From the NCBI GenBank assembly GCA_019637435.1, contig JAHBVO010000005.1, positions 372,001 to 436,000 on the forward strand: a DNA stretch of 64,000 nucleotides, given 5' to 3'. This DNA is from Candidatus Obscuribacterales bacterium (lineage in GTDB: Bacteria > Cyanobacteriota > Vampirovibrionia > Obscuribacterales > Obscuribacteraceae). The position numbers and the translations under genes were made by a program. This document shows, piece by piece, positions 25,651 through 35,451 of the stretch; position 1 is the stretch's first letter, and every line of letters starts with the position of its first letter. Below the pieces are notes generated by a model that saw only the letters and a list, made by a program, of their open reading frames with translations, searched no databases and had not been told where the DNA came from.

Positions 25651-27279
25651 TTAGAGAACGGCGTTTTCGCGGTAGGCGCCCCAGACGTCGCGCAGTGCGT
25701 TGCAGATTTCTCCGACGGTTGCATATGCTTCGACGCATTCGAGCAAATAAGGGAAGGTGTTCTTTCCTTCTTTACCGGCGACCTTGAGTGCTTCCAGCGT
25801 GTTGGCGACCTTTTCGTTGTCGCGACGCGCCTTCAGTTCTTTCAGTCTCTTTGTTTGACGCTCTTCGTATTCCGAACCGATCTTCAAGATCTCGATTTGA
25901 GATCCGGGCGCCTCTTCTTTGAATGAGGTCAAGCCGATGAAGTGACGATCTCCGGACATCATCTTGCGCTCAAACGCATAGGCTGAGTCGGCGATTTCTT
26001 TCATGAAGAAACCTTTTTCGATACCAGCGATGACACCACCGATTTCTTCGATTTTCTTGAAGTATTCGTTTGCCTGGCGTTCCAGTTCATCGGTGAGCCA
26101 CTCAACGTAATACGAGCCGGCAAGCGGATCGGCGACGTTAGCTACGCCCGTTTCGTAAGCGATGATTTGTTGGGTTCTTAATGCAACGTGAGCGGCCTTT
26201 TGAGTAGGCAAGCCAAGAACTTCGTCCATCGAATTCGTGTGGAGCGATTGTGTTCCACCGATTACGCCGGCAAGGGCTTCGATAGCCGTTCTTACAATGT
26301 TGTTCTCAGGCTGCGGCGCGGTCAAGCTGCATCCGGCGGTTTGAGTATGGAAACGCAGCTTCCATGAACGTTCGCTTTTTGCGCCGTAGTGATCGCGCAT
26401 GCGTTTCGCCCAGATCCGGCGCGCGGCACGGTACTTGGCGATTTCTTCGAAGAAGTCGATGTGTGCATTGAAGAAGAAGGATAGGCGCGGGACGAAATCG
26501 TCTACATTGAGTCCGGCTTCGATACCGGCATCGACGTATGCGAAACCATCTGCAAGAGTGAAAGCCAGTTCTTGCGCGGCTGTCGCGCCAGCTTCGCGGA
26601 TGTGGTATCCGCTAATTGAGATCGTATTCCAGCGCGGGACGTTTTCCGTGCAGAACACCATCATGTCCTGAATCAGTTTCAAAGCCGGTCTCGGCGGGAT
26701 CAGGTAAGTTTTTTGAGCGATGTACTCTTTAAAGATGTCGTTCTGCAGAGTGCCGTCGAGCTTCTTCCAGTCGAAGCCGCGCTTTTTGGCGTTCGCCAGG
26801 AACATACAATAGATGATTGGCGCAGGACCATTGATGGTCATTGAGGTCGAAACTTTGTCTAGCGGAAGATCCTTGTATAGGATTTCGATGTCTTCGAGCG
26901 AGTCGATAGCAACGCCGCAGACGCCAACCTCACCGTGCGACTTCGGATCGTCAGAGTCGTAGCCCATAAGGGTCGGGAGGTCAAACGCGGTAGATAAGCC
27001 GGTTTGTCCTTGAGCCAATAAGTATTTGAAACGTTCGTTAGTTTCTTCCGGACCGCCAAAACCAGCAAATTGGCGCATCGTCCAGAGCTTTCCGCGATAC
27101 ATTGTTTCATGAATACCGCGTGTGTAGGGGAATTGACCGGGATCGGCAAGGTCTCTGTCGTAGTCGAGGTCCTTGATGTCTTCCTTGGTGTAGACGGGTT
27201 TCAAGGGAATACCGGAGAGCGTTTCATGCACCTTCTCGGATTTTTCCTTCGCTTTTGGCTTGGCTAATTCCTTGACCAT
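25651..27279 (-). CDS. B12-dependent acyl-CoA mutase large subunit (isobutyryl-CoA mutase-like)
   Basis: A 542-aa protein from the ATG at 27279, which has GGGAG 7 bases upstream. It is the substrate-binding TIM barrel of the methylmalonyl-CoA mutase family (TMYRGKLWTMRQFAGF, GTLQNDIFKEYIAQK, TAGCSLTAPQPENNIVR) without a cobalamin-binding domain, so it needs a separate small subunit, not seen here. The two residues that discriminate substrates are F71 (Tyr89 in methylmalonyl-CoA mutase) and Q189 (Arg207). Phe/Gln is the pattern of isobutyryl-CoA mutase, and the stand-alone large subunit also agrees. Automated pipelines would probably call it methylmalonyl-CoA mutase. Confidence 0.88.
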   Translation of the reverse strand: MVKELAKPKAKEKSEKVHETLSGIPLKPVYTKEDIKDLDYDRDLADPGQFPYTRGIHETMYRGKLWTMRQFAGFGGPEETNERFKYLLAQGQTGLSTAFDLPTLMGYDSDDPKSHGEVGVCGVAIDSLEDIEILYKDLPLDKVSTSMTINGPAPIIYCMFLANAKKRGFDWKKLDGTLQNDIFKEYIAQKTYLIPPRPALKLIQDMMVFCTENVPRWNTISISGYHIREAGATAAQELAFTLADGFAYVDAGIEAGLNVDDFVPRLSFFFNAHIDFFEEIAKYRAARRIWAKRMRDHYGAKSERSWKLRFHTQTAGCSLTAPQPENNIVRTAIEALAGVIGGTQSLHTNSMDEVLGLPTQKAAHVALRTQQIIAYETGVANVADPLAGSYYVEWLTDELERQANEYFKKIEEIGGVIAGIEKGFFMKEIADSAYAFERKMMSGDRHFIGLTSFKEEAPGSQIEILKIGSEYEERQTKRLKELKARRDNEKVANTLEALKVAGKEGKNTFPYLLECVEAYATVGEICNALRDVWGAYRENAVL

Positions 27280-27441
27280 CGTTAACTCCCTTTTGATTCC
27301 GGGTTGGCTGCGCCACGCCCAGATGATTAGCGAACAGTTTAGATTACGAGGATCGCCTGCGCGATCAGATATGATCATCCATTACTTTTAAGAGTAATAG
27401 GTCTTTGTACTGAAATTATTTCATTATCGAGGAGCATTGTC

Positions 27442-29172
27442 ATGACTACAACGACAGGGACGAAGAATGCCGCTCAATTGGTCAAGGATATTTTGAGCAG
27501 CAAGGCGCCCATCACAGTCAAGGCACCGACAGGCACTGAACTGGTCACGAAAGGCTGGATTCAGGAAGCGGCGCTTCGGATGCTGCTCAATAACCTGGAC
27601 CCGGACGTGGCTGAGCGTCCACAAGACCTGGTCGTCTACGGCGGCTCCGGCAAGGCAGCGCGGGATTGGGATTCGCTAAAGGCGATCGTCAAATCGCTTG
27701 TCAACCTTGAGAACGACGAGACATTGCTGGTTCAATCCGGCAAGCCTGTAGGTATTTTCAAAAGTCACGAAGACGCGCCTCGCGTTCTAATCGCTAATTC
27801 CAACCTGGTCGGGAAATGGGCGACTTGGGAGCACTTCCGCGAACTCGAGCAAAAAGGCTTGATTATGTTCGGACAGATGACCGCTGGAAGCTGGATTTAC
27901 ATCGGCACCCAGGGCATTCTCCAGGGCACTTATGAAACCTTCGCAGCGTTGGCTCGCAAGAATTTCGGCGGCAGCCTCAAAGGTCGCATCGTTGTCACTG
28001 CCGGTCTTGGTGGTATGGGCGGTGCCCAGCCTCTGGCGGTGACAATGAACGAGGGTATCGCCATCTGCATTGAAGTAGACCCCGAGCGCATCAAACGCAG
28101 ACTTGAAACTAAATACCTCGATGTCGAAGCCGACAATATGGAACATGCCATCAAACTGGCGAATGAAGCAAAGGCTGAAGGCAAGCCTCTATCCATCGGC
28201 GTCCTCGGCAATGCCGCCGACTTGCTTCCGAAGCTAGTTAAAATGGGCTTCACGCCGGACGCGCTAACTGATCAGACTTCTGCGCACGATCCTTTGAACG
28301 GATACGTTCCCCTAACTACGGATGGCGTGCCCATGAGCCTCGCCGAGGCGGACAAGCTGCGCAAAGAAAACCCGGAGAAATATCTGGAATTGTCGACGAG
28401 CGCAATCGCGAAACACGTGGAAGCTATGCTCGCCTTGCAGAAAGCCGGCGCCATAACGTTCGACTACGGCAACAACATCAGACAAGTTGCTTACGACAAA
28501 GGTGTGAAGAACGCTTTCGATTTCCCCGGCTTCGTCCCCGCCTACATCAGACCGCTGTTCTGCGAAGGCAAAGGTCCGTTCCGCTGGGCAGCTCTGTCCG
28601 GTGACCCGGCGGATATCGACGTAATCGATAAAGCGATTTTGGAAAACTTCGGTCACGATGAAGGACTGAAACGCTGGATCGAAATGGCTTCGAAGAAGGT
28701 CAAATTCCAGGGCTTGCCATGCCGTATCTGCTGGCTCGGCTACGGAGACCGAGCCAAAATGGGCTTGATTATGAACGACCTGGTTCGCAATAAGAAAGTT
28801 AGGGCGCCAATCGTCATCGGAAGAGACCACCTCGACGCCGGTTCCGTAGCATCGCCTAACCGCGAGACCGAAGGCATGAAAGATGGCTCCGACGCAATCG
28901 CTGATTGGGTTTATCTCAACGCTATGATTAACGCTGTGGGCGGTGCAAGCTGGGTCTCTCTCCACCACGGCGGCGGCGTAGGTATCGGCTACTCTCTGCA
29001 CTCAGGTCAGGTGATTGTCGCAGACGGCACTGACGCCGCAGCGGCGCGCTTGCAACGAGTTCTTACGACCGATCCGGGCATGGGGGTTATCCGCCACGTC
29101 GATGCAGGGTATGATGAAGCTACCGAGTGCGCTAAGCGCACCGGCGTTCGGATTCCGATGTGGGAAATCTAG
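27442..29172 (+). CDS. hutU: Urocanate hydratase
   Basis: A 576-aa protein with long matches to urocanase: YGGSGKAARDWDSL, LIMFGQMTAGSWIYIGTQGI, VVTAGLGGMGGAQPLAVTMN with the dinucleotide-binding Gly-rich loop, and the catalytic region GLPCRICWLGYGDRAKMG. The enzyme uses tightly bound NAD to hydrate urocanate to imidazolone propionate in histidine breakdown. GAGGAG lies 7 bases before the ATG. It is transcribed divergently from the mutase with a 162-base gap. Other hut genes are absent from the window. Confidence 0.97.
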   Translation: MTTTTGTKNAAQLVKDILSSKAPITVKAPTGTELVTKGWIQEAALRMLLNNLDPDVAERPQDLVVYGGSGKAARDWDSLKAIVKSLVNLENDETLLVQSGKPVGIFKSHEDAPRVLIANSNLVGKWATWEHFRELEQKGLIMFGQMTAGSWIYIGTQGILQGTYETFAALARKNFGGSLKGRIVVTAGLGGMGGAQPLAVTMNEGIAICIEVDPERIKRRLETKYLDVEADNMEHAIKLANEAKAEGKPLSIGVLGNAADLLPKLVKMGFTPDALTDQTSAHDPLNGYVPLTTDGVPMSLAEADKLRKENPEKYLELSTSAIAKHVEAMLALQKAGAITFDYGNNIRQVAYDKGVKNAFDFPGFVPAYIRPLFCEGKGPFRWAALSGDPADIDVIDKAILENFGHDEGLKRWIEMASKKVKFQGLPCRICWLGYGDRAKMGLIMNDLVRNKKVRAPIVIGRDHLDAGSVASPNRETEGMKDGSDAIADWVYLNAMINAVGGASWVSLHHGGGVGIGYSLHSGQVIVADGTDAAAARLQRVLTTDPGMGVIRHVDAGYDEATECAKRTGVRIPMWEI

Positions 29173-29381
29173 TTCACTGCAACTGGAACTGAAACGGACT
29201 TCGAAAACTATCGATAGATGGTCCTGGACTATGCACGTTTTTTTCTGAACTCTCAGTTGCTATGCGAATCAAACTTAGCTTCAGTTTCGCGAAGCAACTC
29301 GGTCTCAGACTCTAAGTCAAATTGAACAATTGAATCTAACTTCACTCCTGGAAGTTAAAACACTGCTTATAGGAATTCCGC

Positions 29382-30332
29382 ATGATTAAACGACTTAGCG
29401 CATTGTTTCTTTCAGGTCTGCTCACCGTCATCGGCGCATCTTCCGTTTCGCTACTGAATGCTGGCACCGCATATGGCACCACTCTTTATGCCGGCATCGA
29501 ACATGCTGATTATCTCCAACCTGTTGAAGACCAGCACGCAGACACGATGAATCAGCACTATCAATCGCAGGCGTCTCAATACAATTTGCGAGCTCAGCAG
29601 CAACAAGCACCGCAGCCTCAGTTCGAGACACCACAGGAAGGACACTACGATCAATATCACGCAGTGCCGCGGCTGACTGGTGATGCTAAGTATGTTCAGA
29701 ACGTTGGACCGACAGTTGAGTGGTTCATGATTCCAAAGTGGATGGCGGGCGCCTGGCAAAAGCAAGGTGACCTGACCGTCAGCTATCGAGATCTGCGCAC
29801 GGGCAGATTCACGAGCATGTCAGCCTGGACACCGAATATCATGAAAACTACCTGGGGACACCAGGTAGACCGCATGGGCAACGTCTGGCACGCCGATATC
29901 CTTCCGCTGGAAAAGGACGGCTGGTCAAAGGGAAAGCTGGCAAGGTTCATGATGACGAATTTGAACTGCGAACATACCGATCAACGACAACTTGTGACCA
30001 GAGCCCGGTATGTTGTAACGGAGACCTACGGCGCAACAGCTCAAGTCGCTGACCTTTTTCAGCAAGAGTCACTCAACGATTACACTCTCATGGGTGATGG
30101 CGAACTAGAGAATATGTCTTCGAACCGCATCTATTCCTCTCAGGGACAGCCGCTTCGCGAAGGTGCACTGGTCAGCAAACTTCAGAAGGTTGGTCAGTTC
30201 GAGCCCATTCGTTATCAAAACAGCATCGATCTTGCTCAGTCTTTAAATACCTATTTAAACACTCATGGTCTGCAGCATCTGGCCGTCTCACCTCAAACGA
30301 GCAGCCTGGCCCAACCCACCGACCTGGACTGA
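29382..30332 (+). CDS. Secreted protein of unknown function
   Basis: A 316-aa protein with a signal peptide (KRLSALFLSGLLTVIGASSV, likely cleavage near AYG or further). A Gln/His/Tyr-rich segment (about residues 50-90) is followed by a folded region with several Trp (VEWFMIPKWMAGAWQKQGDL, TWGHQVDRMGNVWHADIL) that looks like a beta-rich domain. No family is recognised. It precedes the large surface protein by 363 bases in the same direction. AGGAATTC sits just upstream of the ATG. Confidence 0.65.
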   Translation: MIKRLSALFLSGLLTVIGASSVSLLNAGTAYGTTLYAGIEHADYLQPVEDQHADTMNQHYQSQASQYNLRAQQQQAPQPQFETPQEGHYDQYHAVPRLTGDAKYVQNVGPTVEWFMIPKWMAGAWQKQGDLTVSYRDLRTGRFTSMSAWTPNIMKTTWGHQVDRMGNVWHADILPLEKDGWSKGKLARFMMTNLNCEHTDQRQLVTRARYVVTETYGATAQVADLFQQESLNDYTLMGDGELENMSSNRIYSSQGQPLREGALVSKLQKVGQFEPIRYQNSIDLAQSLNTYLNTHGLQHLAVSPQTSSLAQPTDLD

Positions 30333-30695
30333 GGCGAGACAATTTAATTTATGGATTCTATGGACGCCCTCTTCGTGCAAGTCCTTTGACAGACAGGCGC
30401 TATAACAATCAGACGTATCGATTCGAGCACCTGACATCACTTTTCTTAAGGACTTCTGCGCAGATAAGGTGATATTCTTTTCCGGCGCGTCCGGGTCGGT
30501 AAGACTCAGTTGACTCCGCCAGATCATATGGTGGCGTTGAAAAAAAGCTTTTCGAATCGCTCATGGCAGTAGCTATACGTCGTTTTGAAAAGCTCGTTGC
30601 AATTAAAATTTGCTGGTAGCCCTTGCTGCAGTCGCAGCTTGAGTTTCCTTATGCGCGCCTATCGATGGTGTTTATTTACTCGCAGGAGCTTTTAC
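30333..30695. other. Intergenic region upstream of large surface protein
   Basis: 363 bases without a supported gene. An 8-bp inverted repeat, AGCTTTTC (30546-30553) and GAAAAGCT (30587-30594), could be an operator or hairpin but may be chance. AGGAG at about 30684-30688 is the ribosome site of the next gene. Confidence 0.35.
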
Positions 30696-33600
30696 ATGAG
30701 CAAGAAAATTGTACGGGAGAATAACTACTTCTCGCGTCGCTGGTTTGCAGTGATCGCCGCATCTTGCGCGGCACTGGCTTCGCTCCAATCGGCCCACGCA
30801 TCGGAGCGGCGAGAAGCTTTCCGCGATTTTCGAGACAACAATCCTGGTCTTGCTCGCAACGAAGCGCGCAGGCAGTTCAACGAACACTTCGGCGGCATTT
30901 TCCGTCCGATGCCAATTGTTTCTCCGAGTAACACAAACCTTCAGCACAAAGTATTGAGCGGTGGCATCCCTAGTTCAGTAAACGAAGCTCGTGGGAATCG
31001 GCACAGTATCAAAAACTCTCCAGAATTACGCATTTCAAATCGATCCACACAGACGGTGGAAAGCTCGACCACTCGGCTGGATGTCGGTATTAACCTCGAC
31101 CTGTCTTCGACAGAAAGAAATATAACGCTAGGACAAAAATTGTTTGACGGTGTCGGCTCCGTTCAGATCACCGTCGGTGGTGAGACCAAGACAGTTCAAG
31201 CAGGCTCACAAGTAAGTGCCGCGGAGTATGTCGCGGTGAAGCAAATCCTCGGCGGAGGGGCGCAAGAGATAAGCCTCGACAATGCCGGGCGCGCTAACGG
31301 CGGCAAGTTCGACCTCGCCGCCATTACATCTCCCGGCGACAAAATGCGAGCATCCAACTTTGTCCTTCCTGAGAATGTCACCACATACGGTGACTTCTCG
31401 CGTGCGTCAGACATCCGTCTTACGGGGGATCTCGACAATTACGGTTCCATCTACGCAATCGCAAGCGAAAAGCGTGCGCATAGCGGAACCATCCACGCAG
31501 ATGATATAACCAACCACGAGGGCGCGTTGATTTCATCCAACGTTCCAATCGACCTGGGACGAAGCCTCGGCGCGCACGCTAGGCACGTCGATCTTGGGCT
31601 GAATGCATCCGGTGAGTTGACCAATTATGGAACGATTTCGTCGTCCGGAAATCTAACCCTCAGCGCGGCTAGTGGCAATATCACAAACACGGGTCTTATC
31701 GAATCGACTGGTGGCGATATAAGCTTCAGCGGTTCAGACGCAGTTTTGAGCATCAACAATACAGGCGGAATGGTTGTCTCCAAGGACGGTGCCATTGGAA
31801 TTCGTGAATCCTCATACACGGGTACAGCAAACACGTATGTCAGCGGTGGAGATTTCCAGAGCCGGCAGTTCAACACGAACGCCGGTCAGGGAACTACGTA
31901 CGTAGATGTTAACAACATCTCCGGACTAGTCAATCAAATCGGAAACGCAGCTCACGTCGAAGTTGCAGGCGGCAATTTAACGATCGGAGAAGTATGCCTG
32001 ACAGGCGATCCGACGTATCGCAACCAGAACGGCGCAATTCAAATCACGGGGAACATCAGCGTCGCCGAGGCACTTACGATAATCGCACGAAACGATATTT
32101 TTATAGACAACAACGTCATCATATCGGCCGGAAATGCTGCTCAGGGATTCAACGTTAATCTCATCGCAGGCGCGAACATCATCGCTACGCTCGGTGGCGC
32201 AGACAGCCTGCTGCTGCCTCCGTTGCCGGCAAGTTCGCAGCTGGTAACCTTTGATGGCGCATCTGTTGATGGCGGCTCAATAATCTTCGGCAGCAATACC
32301 CAGATTAATACACGCAGTACCACTATAGGCAACACCAACGGAGGCAGCGTGTTGCTCGCTGCTTATGCTGGCACCAATGGCGGTGGCGGCTTTATCGATG
32401 CATCCTCAACGACAATTTCCACTGGTGGTCGCGGCACTGGTGCAAATGGTTATGTTGATGTCATCGCGGGCGCGCAGAACGGCACCGCAATTTCGATGGG
32501 AACGATAATATCTACCGGGTCGACTGGAGGCGGAGGCGGCGTCAATATCACGGCCGCACAACCTCGTAGCACTAACGACGGACCAGTCTCTTACGGTATT
32601 AATGGTCAGTTGATTTCTACGGACTTTGTAGTCCCCGGTCTGACAGTCACTGACACAGCATCTGTCAACGTTAAAAGCATGCAAACTTACGAGTCGATCA
32701 GCATAAAAGCTGGCAATCTGCTCGGGACCAGCGCCGCCACAACCTTGCAAAGCACCAACGGTTCTGTAGGTCTGCAGACCGGCGGCTCGATAAATCTAGG
32801 CGGCAACATCGTCGGCAACAATGTCGTAATGATAGCCGGCAACGACGTTAGCATACCGACCCAGGTCAGCACCAGCGGCGGTGCCGGTCTGATTTTGATA
32901 CAAGCAGGAGATCAGCTTGGAATAAGTGGCATCGTAACCGCACAAAATGATGTTAGCGCCACCGCCTCTTCAATTCAATTGAGCGGCACAGGCTCCATAG
33001 GCTCTTCCAATGGCGATATAACTCTCTCATCTGCGAACACGATTATCGGTGGACTAACCACCCTCATCAGCGCACCCAATGGCGCGATAACCATGTCGAG
33101 CGCAACAGGCAATATTGGAGTCAACTCCGGATTGAAGATGCGCATAGACGGTCAAACATTGAATGCCACCGCTGTTGCCGGTTCTGTATTTATTTCTGAT
33201 ATCGGGGGCATCGACGTAGCCAGCGCTACAGCCTCGAATAGAGTTGAAATCTTCTCCGTTGACGGTCTTTCGAACAGCGGTTTAATTTCCGGAGACATAG
33301 TCAATCTTCAATCAACAGCTGACGCGATTACGTTGAACGCCGACGTGGTGGCAGGAACAAGCGCCACATTGAAAGCAAACACTGACTTAGTCACAGCAGC
33401 ACCAGCCAGAGTGACAGCCCCTCAGCTCTATCTGAGCGCCACATCCGCGGATATAGGAGGCGGAGGTTTCGCATTGCCCTTTAGAATCAACGCTGACAAC
33501 CTCGTGGTCAGCACACCGACCGGCGGCGCAATCATAAGTGACTCCGACTCCCTAAATTTCGGCGGCGGAAGCACCTTCGTCAACACGTCCCTTATCGCAA

Positions 33601-35387
33601 TCGCAAATGACGTGATTTCAAACACGAGCATTATCACTGGCAACAGTGTGTCTCTAGCATCACTTAATTCAACCGTTAATGTCACCAACACCATCAACGG
33701 AACAACTTCGGTAACGCTGCAGGCAAACTCAACCATTACGAATTCGAACATTTCGGCGCCTGTGAATACCGAGTTTCTTTCACTCGGATCGACCGCCGGT
33801 GATGTTGGAACGACGTCCGCGCCATTCGTCAGCGGAGCCTCCAGAACAGCCGCAGTCGCCTTCAATGGTGATGTCTATCTATCGCTCACGAACAACAACG
33901 CGCGTGTTTCGGGTTCCGCATTCGGAACATTTGATGCCACCGCCAACGGTTCTCTTCAAGCCCTGAATATCAGCGGCGTCGATGTTCGTCTGCAAGCAGA
34001 CGGTGCACTCACGACAGGGACTGGCAATACTGTCACCGCTACGAATCTGCAACTGGTGACCACCGGCGACGTCGGTCAGAATCTCGCGAGCAACTTCGTT
34101 ATGAACGCTCAGAATGTTGATATCACTGCTGGTGCTGCAATATTCGTTGCTAACACAAGTGCAACACCAGTCACACTGAACAGCGCAGTCTCGACAGATA
34201 CGCTTGCTTTTGCGGCTCAGAATGCCAATCTAGCGAGCTCCGCCAACTTCTCGCAGAATGAAATCTACCTGCAAACTGGCGGAGTGTTTAGCCTCTCCGG
34301 CAATCTGCAGAACAATGGGGTCATCTCACTCACGTCCGCAGGTGCAATGACGAACGCGCAATTCACCGGAGCAATCTCCACCGACCGCCTCGCTCTTGAA
34401 TCAACGAACAGCACGATTGGAACCAACAGCTCATCTCCATTCGTGATTGCTGATGGAATGGCGAACATTATCCGCGCGAACAGCCCTGGATTAGGTGGAA
34501 TCTTTATCCAATCTCTGACCACCGATGAAATTGCCCTGACCGAAAGCAGTTCAAATCTTGATGTGAGCTTCGCTGCTGCAGGACCGCTTCGCATCATTGG
34601 CGATATAACGTCAGCAAACGGCAATGTCAACTTGTCGAACCAATCAGGCACTCTAACCGTTTCCAACGGAGTGACTATCTCAGCATTCGACCAGATCAAT
34701 TTGATCAATTCCGGGACGAATAAGAAGACTTCCAAAATTGCAATCGAAGCAGATGCCACTATCGTGACGAACGCCAAAACTGCGGGTCAGGGCAACGTCA
34801 CAATCCAACTAGGAGCGCCACAAACGAAGATTGTTTCTAAACCACCGAAGAATGTCGTCATCGTGGAAAATAATGGCGGCACAGTTGAGGTCCGAGGCAA
34901 AGGTCTCAGGGCTGCAGCTCCTGTAAACACCCTAACCGCTGACGGTGCGACACTGTTAATAAGCAACGGCATAAACTCTAAAAACCTGACTCTAGGCGGC
35001 AATGTGCAAATTACTGCCGACCCGCAGGTTTCAGTTCCAACACAAAATATAGTCATCGTCAATAGCACCACCGGCGGTGAACTATCCGCTTCGACCGAGC
35101 CCTCAGGTTCCATCGTTGTAATTGGATCGTCCTCATATCTTTCTGATGCAGGATCGATCACGATCACTTCTGGCGCAAGTTTTGACTTGTCTACTTCCGT
35201 GAACCTATCAATTGCGCCAGCAGCGACGACAATATCTGGAACGAACCTCACGGTAAGCTCTCCGTCAGTCTCATTCAGCATGCCTGAACCAACCACCATC
35301 AACGTCGGTGTCGGACCAATCGGGAAAAATGGTATCAAGCGCGGTCAACACGCAAGACACAACAAGAGCCCCAGAAATGGGAAATAG
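30696..35387 (+). CDS. Large filamentous-haemagglutinin-like surface protein
   Basis: A 1563-aa protein from the ATG at 30696, which has AGGAG 7 bases upstream; earlier in-frame starts add a non-signal leader and are unlikely. A signal peptide follows the basic N-terminus (FAVIAASCAALASLQSAHAS). The rest is Ser/Thr/Asn/Gly/Ala-rich with short repeats typical of right-handed beta-helix adhesins, such as LTNYGTISSSGNLTLSAASG and NITNTGLIESTGGDISFSG. No outer-membrane autotransporter barrel or LPxTG is visible; the C-terminus is short and basic (RGQHARHNKSPRNGK). Adhesion or surface-layer function is inferred. A two-partner secretion pore is not encoded nearby. Confidence 0.8.
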   Translation: MSKKIVRENNYFSRRWFAVIAASCAALASLQSAHASERREAFRDFRDNNPGLARNEARRQFNEHFGGIFRPMPIVSPSNTNLQHKVLSGGIPSSVNEARGNRHSIKNSPELRISNRSTQTVESSTTRLDVGINLDLSSTERNITLGQKLFDGVGSVQITVGGETKTVQAGSQVSAAEYVAVKQILGGGAQEISLDNAGRANGGKFDLAAITSPGDKMRASNFVLPENVTTYGDFSRASDIRLTGDLDNYGSIYAIASEKRAHSGTIHADDITNHEGALISSNVPIDLGRSLGAHARHVDLGLNASGELTNYGTISSSGNLTLSAASGNITNTGLIESTGGDISFSGSDAVLSINNTGGMVVSKDGAIGIRESSYTGTANTYVSGGDFQSRQFNTNAGQGTTYVDVNNISGLVNQIGNAAHVEVAGGNLTIGEVCLTGDPTYRNQNGAIQITGNISVAEALTIIARNDIFIDNNVIISAGNAAQGFNVNLIAGANIIATLGGADSLLLPPLPASSQLVTFDGASVDGGSIIFGSNTQINTRSTTIGNTNGGSVLLAAYAGTNGGGGFIDASSTTISTGGRGTGANGYVDVIAGAQNGTAISMGTIISTGSTGGGGGVNITAAQPRSTNDGPVSYGINGQLISTDFVVPGLTVTDTASVNVKSMQTYESISIKAGNLLGTSAATTLQSTNGSVGLQTGGSINLGGNIVGNNVVMIAGNDVSIPTQVSTSGGAGLILIQAGDQLGISGIVTAQNDVSATASSIQLSGTGSIGSSNGDITLSSANTIIGGLTTLISAPNGAITMSSATGNIGVNSGLKMRIDGQTLNATAVAGSVFISDIGGIDVASATASNRVEIFSVDGLSNSGLISGDIVNLQSTADAITLNADVVAGTSATLKANTDLVTAAPARVTAPQLYLSATSADIGGGGFALPFRINADNLVVSTPTGGAIISDSDSLNFGGGSTFVNTSLIAIANDVISNTSIITGNSVSLASLNSTVNVTNTINGTTSVTLQANSTITNSNISAPVNTEFLSLGSTAGDVGTTSAPFVSGASRTAAVAFNGDVYLSLTNNNARVSGSAFGTFDATANGSLQALNISGVDVRLQADGALTTGTGNTVTATNLQLVTTGDVGQNLASNFVMNAQNVDITAGAAIFVANTSATPVTLNSAVSTDTLAFAAQNANLASSANFSQNEIYLQTGGVFSLSGNLQNNGVISLTSAGAMTNAQFTGAISTDRLALESTNSTIGTNSSSPFVIADGMANIIRANSPGLGGIFIQSLTTDEIALTESSSNLDVSFAAAGPLRIIGDITSANGNVNLSNQSGTLTVSNGVTISAFDQINLINSGTNKKTSKIAIEADATIVTNAKTAGQGNVTIQLGAPQTKIVSKPPKNVVIVENNGGTVEVRGKGLRAAAPVNTLTADGATLLISNGINSKNLTLGGNVQITADPQVSVPTQNIVIVNSTTGGELSASTEPSGSIVVIGSSSYLSDAGSITITSGASFDLSTSVNLSIAPAATTISGTNLTVSSPSVSFSMPEPTTINVGVGPIGKNGIKRGQHARHNKSPRNGK

Positions 35388-35451
35388 GTTTTAAACGGGC
35401 ACAAATCAACCTGATATATTAGATAGAGATGACTTAGAGGATGGAGCGCCT

